A DNA stretch of 64,000 nucleotides from Streptomyces morookaense (GTDB lineage Bacteria; Actinomycetota; Actinomycetes; Streptomycetales; Streptomycetaceae), in the NCBI RefSeq assembly GCF_013030945.1, contig NZ_JABBXF010000046.1, forward strand, positions 51,073-115,072, in the 5' to 3' direction. The stretch's first letter is position 1; each line of letters starts with the position of its first letter. A program made the translations under genes and the position numbers. This document shows positions 35,022-43,646 of the stretch, in pieces. The notes beneath the pieces are model-generated. The model searched no databases. It had not been told where the DNA came from and was given only the letters and a program-made list of their open reading frames with translations.

Positions 35022-36101
35022 TTACGGGTTCGTGTTGCCGACGGCGCGCCAGGTGTGCTCTTCGTCGCCCGTTCCGCTGCCCTGGTAGCTGATGGTGGCG
35101 GGGCGGTCGCCCTTGGGGATCATGTGGATGGTGCACTGGGTCAGGGTGCCGCCGGGTTCGAGCCGTGTGCGCAGGGCGGGCCCGGGACACGGTTCGACGC
35201 CGGGCTCTCCGAACAGCAGGGTCATCTTCGGGATTTCGTGTCCGCCGGCGGTCTGCAGGGTGAGGTTGTCCTGGAGTACCGGCAGCAGCTTGGACTGCCC
35301 CATGTTGCGGTATTCGACGGTGACGTAGTAGGGGACGGTGTTGCGGTCGCGGTCGTCCAGCTTGACGTTGCTCAGGTCGTCGAGGCTGCCCTGGCGGATG
35401 CTCTTGGGGGTGACCTTGATGGGGACTTGGTGCTTGTCGAGGTCCTCGGCGAAGGCATCGACCGTGGTGCCCGGTGGCAGCAGGCCGCTATTGCTGCTGT
35501 TGCCGTCGCCGACGTTCCACAGGACGGTGTCGCTGCTGTCGTCGGCGTAGGCGACCGTTGCGGGCGTCAGCTTGGGGTCGAGCATGAGCACGGTGCACGC
35601 CTCGGCCGTGCCGCCGGCGGGAAGTGTGTCAGGGTCGCCGTTGGTGCACGGCAGCTCCTGGCCGGCAGTCCCCAGGGTCGGGTTGTTCATGACCATGACG
35701 CTCTTGGCGCGCGTGCCGCCGGCTGAGACCAGCGCCAGGTTCGTGGACATGCTGGGCTGGGCCAGCGTGTCCTTGCTGGTGTTGGTGTAGGTGACGGTGA
35801 GGTAGTACGGCGTTTTGCCCTTGAGATCGTCGTCGTCCAGCCGGACGTGGTCCAGGTCCGATGCGGCGGCACGGACCAGGCTCTTGGGGGTGACCGTGAT
35901 CGTGTGGGCGTGCTTGTCGCGGTCGGTCCAGGTCGCCGCATGCCCCGTCGTCTGCACAGCCAGCGTCTGAGCCTTGCCCTTGGAGGCTGCCGCCGTGCTC
36001 GACGCCTTGGGCGCACTCTGGGTGACACCGTTGCATCCGGTGAGCAGCGTCAGGACTGCTCCGGCCCCCACGATTGCTGATGCCGGCCGATGCGCTCGCA
36101 T
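35022..36101 (-). CDS. Lipoprotein with two DUF4352-like repeats
   Basis: The start is the ATG at 36101 behind GGAAGGGCGGGG. Lipobox LTGC lies near residue 24. The 359-residue mature part contains two similar beta-rich units: ITVTPKSLVRAAASDLDHVR..YYLTVTYTNTSKD and IKVTPKSIRQGSLDDLSNVK..YYVTVEYRNMGQS. Both resemble DUF4352/immunoglobulin-like domains of exported actinobacterial proteins. It is anchored on the outer face of the membrane. Its function is unknown. Confidence 0.78.
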   Translation of the reverse strand: MRAHRPASAIVGAGAVLTLLTGCNGVTQSAPKASSTAAASKGKAQTLAVQTTGHAATWTDRDKHAHTITVTPKSLVRAAASDLDHVRLDDDDLKGKTPYYLTVTYTNTSKDTLAQPSMSTNLALVSAGGTRAKSVMVMNNPTLGTAGQELPCTNGDPDTLPAGGTAEACTVLMLDPKLTPATVAYADDSSDTVLWNVGDGNSSNSGLLPPGTTVDAFAEDLDKHQVPIKVTPKSIRQGSLDDLSNVKLDDRDRNTVPYYVTVEYRNMGQSKLLPVLQDNLTLQTAGGHEIPKMTLLFGEPGVEPCPGPALRTRLEPGGTLTQCTIHMIPKGDRPATISYQGSGTGDEEHTWRAVGNTNP

Positions 36102-36225
36102 CGCCACCCCGCCCTTCCCACCCAGATCTGACATGCACTCATCCAGCCTCACGGCCGGATCACCACCCTAAACGAGCCACCGGGACATCCCTGCAGCCCA
36201 ACGATGTTCCCTGAGCAGGGCTTTC

Positions 36226-36326
36226 TAAGCGGGTTGATCGAAATCGAGTGCTGATCCTTCGGGCTGCCAAGGCGCCGGCCTGGGTGGCGCGGCAGGATCA
36301 GCACCGCACTTCACCGAGACCGCTCA
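36226..36326 (+). mobile_element. MITE A, palindromic, IS630-type ends
   Basis: 101 bp from TAAGCGGGTTGATCGAAATC to CACCGAGACCGCTCA. The two halves are inverted repeats. The right half, read inward, matches the IS630 end at 2542. It lies between the divergent genes at 36101 and 36412. The same element recurs at 37816-37917 in the opposite orientation. Confidence 0.75.
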
Positions 36327-36411
36327 GGGCACATCGGGCGGGCCGGGCTGGTCTGCGGAGGCGGGCTGTCAGAGGCTGCCTCTAGGGTTCAGCCGCCGAA
36401 AGTGAACGAAA

Positions 36412-37818
36412 ATGGACGGTTGTGACATGAGTGCGAGTGCGGTAGAGGTCATGTACGGCGAGGGGTGGTGCGCCCGCAGCCGCGCGATCATCGGCCCGAT
36501 GACCGAGGAGGAGGCCCTGCGACGCCACGTGGCCGGAGATCCGTACGCCGTCCTGCTGCGCGTGGCTGGCCGACCGCTGGCCGAGCTGCGGATCACCGGC
36601 CGTGCCGGATATGTGGGCCTGCTCCTGTTCGACGTGCACGGCAGGCGCCAACGGGAGTACGACTACGTGGAGCTGCGGCGCGGCCTGTTGCATCTGCGGC
36701 GCCACCGCCAGTGGCTGTACCGCGGGCCCGACGAGGCCGAACGTCCCGAACCGGCTGTGCACTTCACCCTCAACATCAAGCCGGACGGGCGTGCCCGGCG
36801 GCGCCTGGAGCACCACGGCATGTTCGAGACGATCGCGCACATACCCGAGGAGCACCGTACGCTCCTCCTTGCGGACTTCGGTGGCTGGACCCGCTACGCC
36901 GACGCCGGCCTGCTGGGCCTGCCCGGCCCCATCACGCTGGTGCCCGCCCCTGTGCCGGAGGCGGCGGGTTCGCCCGACGGCTCCCCGCTGTGGAGTGCGC
37001 CTGCGCCGCTGGCCCCGGGGGAGTTGGAGGCGCTGTTCGTCCCCGGCAGCCGCTTCGAGTCCTACGACGGCCCGGTGACGGTCGTCGAGCCCGAGGGGGC
37101 GGGGATCCTGCGGCTGCCCACGGGCCGGGTCATCGTGGCCGATCCGACCTCGCTCTCGGCGGACGACGAGCCCTTCACGGCGATGGTGCCGCCGGGCACG
37201 TACCCCTTGGTGCTGGGCAAGGTGGAGCGACGGGGCGAGTGGCACGGTGAGGAGCTGGCCTGGGAGGAGATCACGGCGGCGATGCTGCGCATCGGGGACC
37301 GACGGCCCACAATTGCCTGGGAGCAGGCGCTCCTCCCCGGTCAGGAGATCCGCCTGCTCGGCGAGGGCGAGTACTACGGATTCGGCGTCGACTCCGGCAC
37401 CGCCGCCTTCCTGGACCTCGCCGCGCGCGACGCCCTGGCCGCTGACCCCGACGCCGCGATGGATCTTGCTGAGTCCATCGGTGACGAGGTCACCTGCCCA
37501 CAGTTCCACGACCCCGTATCCGGCGCCAACGCGATCGCCTTCCCCAGCGGCGCAGGCGACGGCTCGTATCCGGTCTGGATCGGCCGCGACTGCGACGGCG
37601 AGGTCACCTGCCTCATCGCCGACATGCACACCGTCGACAGCACACGTCCCCTGCCGCCCACGCCCGTGTCCCCGACGGTGGTCCGCCTGCCACCGGTGCC
37701 GCCGGCCGAGGGCCCGCTGCCGAACCCCGCACCGCACGCGGAAACGGCCCACATCTTCGCGCAACTGCTCCTCCAGACCGTCACGATGGCGCGACGGCCA
37801 CTGCCCGGCCAGGGATAA
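36412..37818 (+). CDS. DUF4241 domain protein
   Basis: The 468-residue protein has an N-terminal ~190-residue region of unknown fold (YAVLLRVAGRPLAELRITGR) and a C-terminal DUF4241 domain: GRVIVADPTSLSADDEPFTA, VPPGTYPLVLGK, YYGFGVDSGTAAFLDLAARD, SYPVWIGRDCDGEVTCLIAD. DUF4241 proteins are cytosolic and uncharacterised, frequent in toxin-immunity regions. Its TAA stop is the first three bases of MITE B, so the original end of the gene may have been replaced. Confidence 0.8.
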   Translation: MDGCDMSASAVEVMYGEGWCARSRAIIGPMTEEEALRRHVAGDPYAVLLRVAGRPLAELRITGRAGYVGLLLFDVHGRRQREYDYVELRRGLLHLRRHRQWLYRGPDEAERPEPAVHFTLNIKPDGRARRRLEHHGMFETIAHIPEEHRTLLLADFGGWTRYADAGLLGLPGPITLVPAPVPEAAGSPDGSPLWSAPAPLAPGELEALFVPGSRFESYDGPVTVVEPEGAGILRLPTGRVIVADPTSLSADDEPFTAMVPPGTYPLVLGKVERRGEWHGEELAWEEITAAMLRIGDRRPTIAWEQALLPGQEIRLLGEGEYYGFGVDSGTAAFLDLAARDALAADPDAAMDLAESIGDEVTCPQFHDPVSGANAIAFPSGAGDGSYPVWIGRDCDGEVTCLIADMHTVDSTRPLPPTPVSPTVVRLPPVPPAEGPLPNPAPHAETAHIFAQLLLQTVTMARRPLPGQG

Positions 37819-37917
37819 GCGGCCTCGGCGAAGTGCGGTGCTGATCCTGCCGCACCTCCCCAGGCAGGTGCCTTGGCAGCCCAAAGGGTCAGCACTCGAC
37901 TTCGACCAAACCGCTTA
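37816..37917 (-). mobile_element. MITE B, palindromic, IS630-type ends, between convergent genes
   Basis: 102 bp, TAAGCGGCCTCGGCGAAGTG to ACCAAACCGCTTA. In reverse complement it aligns along its length with MITE A, including the inner block GGGCTGCCAAGGC. Its ends supply the TAA stop of the plus-strand DUF4241 gene and the TAA stop of the minus-strand gene at 37915. The hairpin potential could also end transcription both ways. Confidence 0.78.
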
Positions 37918-38733
37918 GACCGCGGGGACGCGCATCTCGTCGCGCACCTTGGCGGTGGTCTTCGCGAGCGCATCGAGGCTGACGGGTGAGGGGGCGTCGG
38001 GGATGGACACGGTTACTACGGTGCTGTGGTCGGACCAGCCGCACACGGGTACAGAAACCGCCTGTGTCTGGCCGGGCCGGGTGTAGGCGAACTCCTCGCA
38101 GGCGACGGCTTCTTGAACGCCGGGAGGCGTGAGGTCCTCGGCGGGCGTGGTGACCTCCACGCCCGGGTTCTCGTTCATTCCCCGGAACATGCTCCGCATG
38201 GCTCGCTTGGGGTCGTCGATGGTGCCGTACAGGCCCGCGGCCTGGAGCGTTCCGGAAGCGCCGGAGGCGTCCGTGTACTGGCCCCCTGCACCGTGCATGT
38301 TGTGTTCGTTCGCGCCGTCACGCTCGGAGCTGATCCCGTCTTCCATGGTCTGGGTCATGTCCTTGTCCAGGGTGTACTGGCCGTCGATCAGAGTGTGCGG
38401 CACCGTGAGCTTGTAGCGCTGCGCGGCAGGGGAAGCCGGAGTGCTGGAGGTGCTGCCATCCGAGCGGTCGGAGGCGCCGGCCGCCGCATGGGAGCTTGAG
38501 CTTTCGTCGCTGTGGTTCATGGAGTTCACGTAGCGGCCCAGGGTCCCCAGGACAACGACCGTCACCGTGCAGCCGATCAGGATTTTCGCGCCACGCCCGC
38601 GCGGGGGCTGCGGCGGAGGCGGCGCCCACCCTGCATGCTGCTGCGGGTACCCCTGTTGCGGGTACCCCCACGGCTGCGGCGGCGCATACGGCGGGACCGG
38701 CCGCGGTGGCTGCTCGGGCGGCGGCATGGTCAT
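37915..38733 (-). CDS. Single-pass membrane protein with Pro-rich cytoplasmic tail, paralogue 1
   Basis: The start is the ATG at 38733 (MTMPPPEQPPRPVPPYAPPQ). A Pro/Gln/Tyr-rich tail of ~55 residues is followed by one membrane helix (KILIGCTVTVVVLGTLGRYV), a Ser-rich linker and an external ~190-residue domain (RYKLTVPHTLIDGQYTLDKD, MRSMFRGMNENPGVEV, GWSDHSTVVTVSI). It is nearly the same protein as 53607-54428, and the promoter regions are also duplicated. Such Streptomyces proteins have no known function. A palindromic operator lies at 38820-38849. Confidence 0.8.
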   Translation of the reverse strand: MTMPPPEQPPRPVPPYAPPQPWGYPQQGYPQQHAGWAPPPPQPPRGRGAKILIGCTVTVVVLGTLGRYVNSMNHSDESSSSHAAAGASDRSDGSTSSTPASPAAQRYKLTVPHTLIDGQYTLDKDMTQTMEDGISSERDGANEHNMHGAGGQYTDASGASGTLQAAGLYGTIDDPKRAMRSMFRGMNENPGVEVTTPAEDLTPPGVQEAVACEEFAYTRPGQTQAVSVPVCGWSDHSTVVTVSIPDAPSPVSLDALAKTTAKVRDEMRVPAV

Positions 38734-38819
38734 ATCTCGGGTTCCCCCTCGTACGGGACGGTCAGGCTCACGCGAACCGTTGGCGTGATCACGCAAATAC
38801 CGTACGCCAGTACGACAAT

Positions 38820-38849
38820 GACGGGATGAGTACGCGTACTCATCCCGTC
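38820..38849. promoter_or_regulatory. Perfect 30-bp palindromic operator
   Basis: GACGGGATGAGTACG followed by its exact reverse complement, no spacer. It lies 87 bases upstream of the gene starting at 38733 and 52 bases upstream of the gene starting at 38901, so it could control both. Related sites are at 51591-51606 and 53491-53520. Confidence 0.6.
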
Positions 38850-38900
38850 TGAGCGAGCGGGCGCTCCCGGGCAGGTGCTGCCGCGCGATGTGATCACGGC

Positions 38901-39662
38901 ATGAAGACCAAGCCCCCCGCCGACCTTCCCGCCCTGATGCCCAAGTCGCCCAATGGCGATGGAATGACGGCGCTGGTGCTGGCCTTGCTGGGCGTGATGA
39001 TTGCCAGCACGCTCTGGGGCATTCCCCTGGCCATCGTGCTCGGCCTGGCTGCGACGGTCTACGGCGTGATCGGGCGGGGAAGGGTGAAGCGCGGGGAGAC
39101 GGATGAACGCCTCCCGGCGCTCATCGGCCTCATTGTGGGCGCGACCGTGGCAGTGGTGAGCCTCGGCTTTACGGCGTGGTTCATCTACGGGCTGTCCCAC
39201 GCTTACGACAGCGACCCGCGCCAGGAACTGGCTTCGCGGGGCGGCGTGTACGAGGCCCCGCTGGGCCCGGACGAGACGGCGCGCTACCGGGACGGCCTGA
39301 CGGTGACGGTGGGCCAGGCCCGCCACGTGCCCAACCTGCCCGGCGACTGCGACCTGAGGAAGGGCGAGGAGACCTACGCGTTCACAGTGACGTACGTCAA
39401 CGCGCAGAAGAAACCCGTTGACCTGGCCTGGAACGGCATCCACGACGATGAGAAGCTCCTGCCGAGCGGCAACCCTCCCCACGGACCCATGAGCCCGGAA
39501 TGGGACCGCACCCACCCCTGGTTCCCAGACAGCCTCGCACCCCACCAGACGGTGACGGTGACGATGTACGCCAACGTGGTGCCGGGATCGACCGCCCTGG
39601 AATTCACCTGCTCCCCGACGGCTTACCGGGACGACGCCCACTGGCTGCTGCCACTCCGTTAG
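38901..39662 (+). CDS. Two-helix membrane protein with DUF4190- and DUF4352-like regions
   Basis: The 253-residue product has two N-terminal membrane helices joined by a short loop (ALVLALLGVMIASTLWGIPL, ALIGLIVGATVAVVSLGFTA), the DUF4190 pattern. An external beta-rich domain follows (DGLTVTVGQARHVPNLPGDC, FTVTYVNAQKKPVDL, PHQTVTVTMYANV), like DUF4352. It is probably a surface-exposed membrane protein. Divergent from the paralogue 1 gene, with the palindrome between them. Confidence 0.75.
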   Translation: MKTKPPADLPALMPKSPNGDGMTALVLALLGVMIASTLWGIPLAIVLGLAATVYGVIGRGRVKRGETDERLPALIGLIVGATVAVVSLGFTAWFIYGLSHAYDSDPRQELASRGGVYEAPLGPDETARYRDGLTVTVGQARHVPNLPGDCDLRKGEETYAFTVTYVNAQKKPVDLAWNGIHDDEKLLPSGNPPHGPMSPEWDRTHPWFPDSLAPHQTVTVTMYANVVPGSTALEFTCSPTAYRDDAHWLLPLR

Positions 39663-39702
39663 GGACTGCCCAAGGTGTTGTGCCCGGCACGCTCTCGGCC
39701 GG

Positions 39703-40023
39703 CAGGCGGACGAGCTGCTGCTGGCCCGGTGGGTCGGCTGCTCCAGAGGCCTGGACACGCTCACCATCGCGAACGGCCGGGCCACGGCCAAGGGCCCCAA
39801 GCTCTCGTGCACAGGCACCTTCGTGCCCGGCGAAAGAGACGGTCAGGAGTCCGCGACCATCACCTACACCTGCGAGGGCGGCGACGACAGCTTCGGCGGC
39901 CAGGACGGACTGCGCGGCCTCGGCCACCTGACGGTGGACCTCGACGGCTCAGCACTCGTACTCGACTTCGAGGGGCCCAAGGGCGGCTGGGGCGGCATGG
40001 TGGACAGTTACCGACGCACCTGA
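39703..40023 (+). CDS. Hypothetical protein, start not found
   Basis: The frame reads DELLLARWVGCSRGLDTLTI, then KGPKLSCTGTFVPGERDGQE, TITYTCEGGDDSFGG and ends VDSYRRT. It is a coding-like beta-rich segment with two Cys, but no ATG, GTG or TTG with a ribosome site precedes it; the ATG-like start at 39823 is inside the conserved part. It is probably the C-terminal portion of a gene whose front is lost or decayed. Confidence 0.45.
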   Translation, partial: QADELLLARWVGCSRGLDTLTIANGRATAKGPKLSCTGTFVPGERDGQESATITYTCEGGDDSFGGQDGLRGLGHLTVDLDGSALVLDFEGPKGGWGGMVDSYRRT

Positions 40024-40121
40024 CAACGTGACACTGCGGGCGTCCCCGGCGGGCTCGGTCGTGCAAGTTGACGGTGCGGGCACGGCGTTGTGTGCTCGCC
40101 CTTGGACACCCGCCCCAGTAC

Positions 40122-40312
40122 CGTCTGACCGATACCGAACAGGACGCAACGCAGCGCTTCGCCGCCGCCGGATGGGAGACCCTGGGGCACCCCTGCGCGG
40201 CGGGATCAGCAAGCGGTACCCCATCCGCTGCCTGACCTGCGGCTACGAGACGAGTCGCGAGGCGATCAAGAAAATCCGCCCGTGCACCGGGCACACGCAG
40301 GCGCAAGCGTGA
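40122..40312 (+). pseudogene. Small zinc-binding-like protein, frameshifted
   Basis: LTDTEQDATQRFAAAGWETL in one frame is followed, after a slip near 40195, by SKRYPIRCLTCGYETSREAI and RPCTGHTQAQA in another. The CxxC...C-x2-H spacing suggests a zinc ribbon. The upstream part of the gene is not clear. Confidence 0.45.
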
Positions 40313-40496
40313 GCATGCGGACCGGGCACCCCCGACTGGACGACCGGGAAACGACGCACTGCACCGGCTGGGACGCTTCCAAGGGCCGCGCCCTCCCCCT
40401 GCCGTAGGCGCTGCACCCGGCGGCGACCGTCCTCACGATGGGTAGCCGGATCATCGGCCGCAAAAACAACGGATATGGCTGACCTGCGGCGATGCG

Positions 40497-40872
40497 CTAC
40501 TCGGCCGGTTGCGCGGGCCTGGGAAGTCCTGGTGCGGCCGTGGCGGCGGCGAGCGCGATCCGTCCGCCCTTCAGCTCGGGTACGTACTTGTAGATCGTGT
40601 TCCGGCTGACGCCGAGGAACTTGGCGATCGAGGTGACGGTGTTCTCCGGGCGGGTGAGCAGGTCCCGTGCGTGCCGGATCTGCTCCTCGGTCATGGCCGG
40701 CGGGCGGCCGAGTCGGGCGCCGCGGGCGCGGGCGGCGTCGAGTCCTTCGTTGGTGCCCTGGACGAGGAGTTCGCGGATGAACTCGGCGAGGGCGGCGAAG
40801 ACGTGGAAGACCAGGCGGCCGCCCGGGGTGGTGGTGTCGAGTGCCTCGTGGAGCGAGGTGCGGGTTCGGCCA
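40497..40872 (-). pseudogene. Serine recombinase (resolvase/invertase), C-terminal half
   Basis: The minus frame reads TSLHEALDTTTPGGRLVFHV, FAALAEFIRELLVQGTNEGL and ARARGARLGRPPA, then the HTH of Hin-like resolvases (VTSIAKFLGVSRNTIYKYVP). The catalytic N-terminal domain with its Ser is missing. The cut lies at the 72-bp palindrome. Confidence 0.88.
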
Positions 40873-40932
40873 AGGTGAGCGAGATGCCCGCCATGATCAT
40901 GGCGGGCATCTCGCTCACCTTGGCCGAACCCG
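40861..40932. repeat. Perfect 72-bp palindrome
   Basis: The left arm starts CGGGTTCGGCCAAGGTGAGC at 40861 and the right arm is its exact reverse complement to 40932, with the centre TGATCA at 40894-40899 and no spacer. It sits at the broken end of the resolvase gene. Such a structure is normally unstable in bacteria. Confidence 0.9.
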
Positions 40933-41104
40933 TGTGGGGCGCCGAGCTGCTCGTAGGACGCCGCGGTACTGACCCACTTGCCTCATGCGTCTCACCCGCA
41001 TCTCGTATGCCCGGGGGTGTCGCACATCCGCACCCTCGCCCGCCTTACAAGGTGAAGGCCTCCGCATCCCGGTGGAGGCCCGGGCCGTCAAGGAGAACCT
41101 CCAG

Positions 41105-41369
41105 GTGAGCACCGCGACCCTGTCCCGCTCGAACACCCGGCTGCGCGAGGCCGCGCTGACGGTCTGCGGCCCCCGCGAGGGCAAGACGGCCGCCTGCGCC
41201 TCCTGTCTGCGCAAGGCCGACGCCGCCCTGCACCTGGCCGCGGGCCCCCGCCCTGAACACGGCTCTCCTGCCGCAGATCGCGGACATCATCTGCGGCTCC
41301 GTCAACGACGAGGCATGCGGCGACTGCTGGGACAAGGCCACGGGACTGCTGCTCCAACTGCGCTCATGA
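41105..41369 (+). pseudogene. Cys-containing small protein, copy 1, frameshifted
   Basis: AGGAG lies nine bases before the GTG at 41105. The product begins VSTATLSRSNTRLREAALTV and CGPREGKTAACASCLRKADA. A slip near 41245 moves the reading to ALNTALLPQIADIICGSVND and EACGDCWDKATGLLLQLRS. A second copy, also broken, is at 46503-46765. The function is not recognised. Confidence 0.6.
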
Positions 41370-41409
41370 CCGGCACCCTGGCGACTCCTCGGCCGGGGTG
41401 GGCCGTGAT

Positions 41410-42171
41410 TCAGTGTGTCGGGGTCCGTGCAGCGTCGTCCCACGCGTGGGGGCTGCGGTAATGGTTGCCGTGCCCTGCGGTGAGTACTGACCGGAGTTCT
41501 GCGAGATGCGAGGTGTCCGCCGGGAGCTGCAGCCGGGTGAGGAGGGTCAGCGCGGCCGTCGGTTCGAGGTCGCCGTAGACATCGTGGTAGCCGGCCAGCA
41601 GGCCCTTGAACAGCGGTCCGTGCAGTGCGGGGAGCTGCGCGGCGGTGTCGTACGTCTTCTGCTTCACGGGCCAGGGCACACGGGGCCCGAGCAGGCCAGC
41701 ACGCGGCCGGCGCGGCGGAGTGGGGCTTCCGCTCCCTGTGCCACGATGTGGTCGATGTCGTTGCCGAGCACCTCGGCGAAGGCCGTTCCGGCGGTGTCGT
41801 GGTCCTCGAACCAGTCGGTCCAGAGTGAGTAGGTGACGGCCTGGGCGTCCCGCTCCGCTTCGAGTCGTTGGCGATAGCCGTCCCACAGCGCGTCGGCGGG
41901 CAGGGGGGCCCTGCGGGCCTTGGTCGGCGAACCGGATCTCGCACGTCACCCAGTAGTCGTCGAGGAGGTCCAGCAGCCCGAAGGCCAGCTGCAGCTGCTC
42001 GGCGACGTCCAGGTCCTCGTCGGCGAACACCTCGCCGGCCCAGGAGTGCGCGACCTCGTTGGCGGTGAGCAGCCGGTCCGACGCTTCGGCGTTGCCCCAC
42101 CCGCCACCGGTCTCGACAACGCCTCGCTCGGCGAGCCAACGCCGCGCGTCCTCCATGGCCTGCATTTCCAT
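41410..42171 (-). pseudogene. Hypothetical protein with two compensating frameshifts
   Basis: The outer parts (MEMQAMEDARRWLAERGVVE to DDYWVTCEIRFAD, and PVKQKTYDTAAQLPALHGPL to ARTPTH) are in one frame. The middle reads sensibly only in another frame: LPADALWDGYRQRLEAERDA, QAVTYSLWTDWFEDHDTAGT, EVLGNDIDHIVAQGAEAPLR. Two indels, near 41905 (a GGGGGG run) and near 41690, explain this. It is a helical cytosolic protein of unknown function; sequencing error is a real alternative to decay. Confidence 0.55.
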
Positions 42172-42246
42172 GCACAAAGTATGACAAGCTGCGGGGTGCT
42201 TCCTGGATATCACCAGGTCGGCGTTGGTTCCTGCGGCTCAGAGGGG

Positions 42247-42672
42247 TCAGGGGGCGGACCTTTTGAACCGGAACTTGGCCGCGGAGTCCTCGCTGATGGG
42301 GAGGTAGATGCCGTCCCGGCCTCCCTTGCCGTCGATCCGCATGTACGTGCCCTGCTTGGAACCGAATACCTCGCCGAGCGTGATATCGATCTGCTGGTCG
42401 AATCCGGACACGGGCTTCTTCTCCAGGCTCCACTGGCCGTTGCCGGTAAACCTCGGTTCGAGAGGGCGGTCGTCCGTAACCGAGAAGTCGGTGGGGAAGT
42501 TCACCGCGCTGAGCGAGCCGTCCTCGCGAAGGGTGAGCTGTGCTGCACCGGGACCGGTCCAGGACCCGGCGAGTTCGGCCGGCGTCGCCCGGCCGCCTTC
42601 CAGGCTGTCGCAGCCCGTGGCGGTCAATGCCAGGGTGGCGCAGAGGATGAAAGCGGGGATCGTCTTCTTCAT
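42247..42672 (-). CDS. Small lipoprotein
   Basis: The start is the ATG at 42672 (MKKTIPAFILCATLALTATG, then Cys21), giving a lipobox. The 141-residue mature protein is beta-rich (WTGPGAAQLTLREDGSLSAV, RFTGNGQWSLEKKPVSGF), lipocalin-like in rhythm. It is exported and anchored; its function is unknown. A strong 20-bp hairpin lies about 120 bases upstream. Confidence 0.78.
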   Translation of the reverse strand: MKKTIPAFILCATLALTATGCDSLEGGRATPAELAGSWTGPGAAQLTLREDGSLSAVNFPTDFSVTDDRPLEPRFTGNGQWSLEKKPVSGFDQQIDITLGEVFGSKQGTYMRIDGKGGRDGIYLPISEDSAAKFRFKRSAP

Positions 42673-42792
42673 CGCATGCCTCGCGCCTCGGTTTCCGTCA
42701 TGATCTCCCCAATTGTCTCCTGGGCGGCCGGCCCAGGTGTCATCGGCCCCCGCGAACGGCCGGTGCGTGGGGGCGGTATGACAGCCAGCCGA

Positions 42793-42836
42793 CCGGTTTG
42801 TGGCCTCGTCACGGTCGTGACGAGGCCACAAACCGG
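42793..42836. repeat. Perfect 20-bp inverted repeat with 4-base loop
   Basis: CCGGTTTGTGGCCTCGTCAC, loop GGTC, then the exact complement. It could be a bidirectional terminator or a fold-back remnant. It lies upstream of the lipoprotein gene, not at an obvious gene end on either side. Confidence 0.8.
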
Positions 42837-43024
42837 CACTTCCGGCCGACTCACGGCAGGCGGACGGCTTCGATCTCCGCGTCGGCGAGCAGGGCGTTGA
42901 TCAGAGGTGCGGGTCCGGCGACCTTGGAGTGAGGCCCCTTCTGCTACGGGGGTGAACCGCGTTCAGGGCCAGCCGCGGCCACGGGGGTGGGGCGCATGGG
43001 CGGAGCGGCTACCGTCCCGCGGGC

Positions 43025-43189
43025 GTGGTGGCGGCTGCGGACATGCTCAGCGCCCACCTGAGTGCCGAGCGCGGCAACACCGCGGGCATCCGGCGGGACG
43101 TGGACCGTGCGGAGATGTCCGTCATCGAGGTCCTCGAAAGCATGCACGCCCTGCGGGTCGCGATCGGCGACGTCGAGGACGAGGAGTAG
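43025..43189 (+). CDS. Small open frame, probable C-terminal gene fragment
   Basis: 54 codons from GTG: ADMLSAHLSAERGNTAGIRR, then EMSVIEVLESMHALRVAIGD ending VEDEE. Helical, acidic, coding-like. There is no ribosome site, and the sequence upstream is not coding-like in this frame. It overlaps the end of the minus-strand gene at 43122, so one of the two is probably not translated as drawn. Confidence 0.3.
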   Translation: MVAAADMLSAHLSAERGNTAGIRRDVDRAEMSVIEVLESMHALRVAIGDVEDEE

Positions 43190-43646
43190 ACGGAGGGTCA
43201 GGAGGCCCAGTTGGGCGCAGGGCTCCACGGGCACGCGCATCATCCTTGGCGGCGCGGATCCGGGCGGCGGCCCACTGGGCGGCGGCCTGCTCGACGTCGT
43301 GTCGGTAGGCGGCACGAGCGCCGGTGGAGGCCGGGCCGGGGGCGAAGAGGCCGCAGCCCCAGCAGCTGACCCGGTCGGCGCCGGCGGGGCAGGCGGTTCG
43401 GTCTCCGCACCGGGAGCAGGTGTGTTCACCGTCGCGGTCCACGATGTCGGAGCGGGTGATGAGGGAGTAGGTGTAGCAGGAGCTGCAGCTCACCTTCATC
43501 GGCTCGGCCCAGTCCACGTGCCTACGGTCGGCGGTGAGGTGGCACTCGACGGAGCCTGGTTCGCCGATCAGGCCGCAGGCGGGGCACTTGACGTACGGGC
43601 GGCTTTCCTCACGGGGCAGATCGGCCAGGCGGACTCCTGCGCGCAT
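43122..43646 (-). CDS. Cys-rich, zinc-ribbon-like protein
   Basis: The 174-residue product has CxxC pairs: CPACGLI, CSSCYTY, CSRCGDR and CWGCGLF, plus a helical tail (DVEQAAAQWAAARIRAAKDD). Two zinc ribbons are likely. The last ~35 residues are Arg/Pro-rich and may not be real, since they overlap a plus-strand frame. The ATG follows directly on the stop of the next gene (TGAATG), so the two are co-translated. Confidence 0.6.
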   Translation of the reverse strand: MRAGVRLADLPREESRPYVKCPACGLIGEPGSVECHLTADRRHVDWAEPMKVSCSSCYTYSLITRSDIVDRDGEHTCSRCGDRTACPAGADRVSCWGCGLFAPGPASTGARAAYRHDVEQAAAQWAAARIRAAKDDARARGALRPTGPPDPPSTPRPRRRRSRPAGRACFRGPR

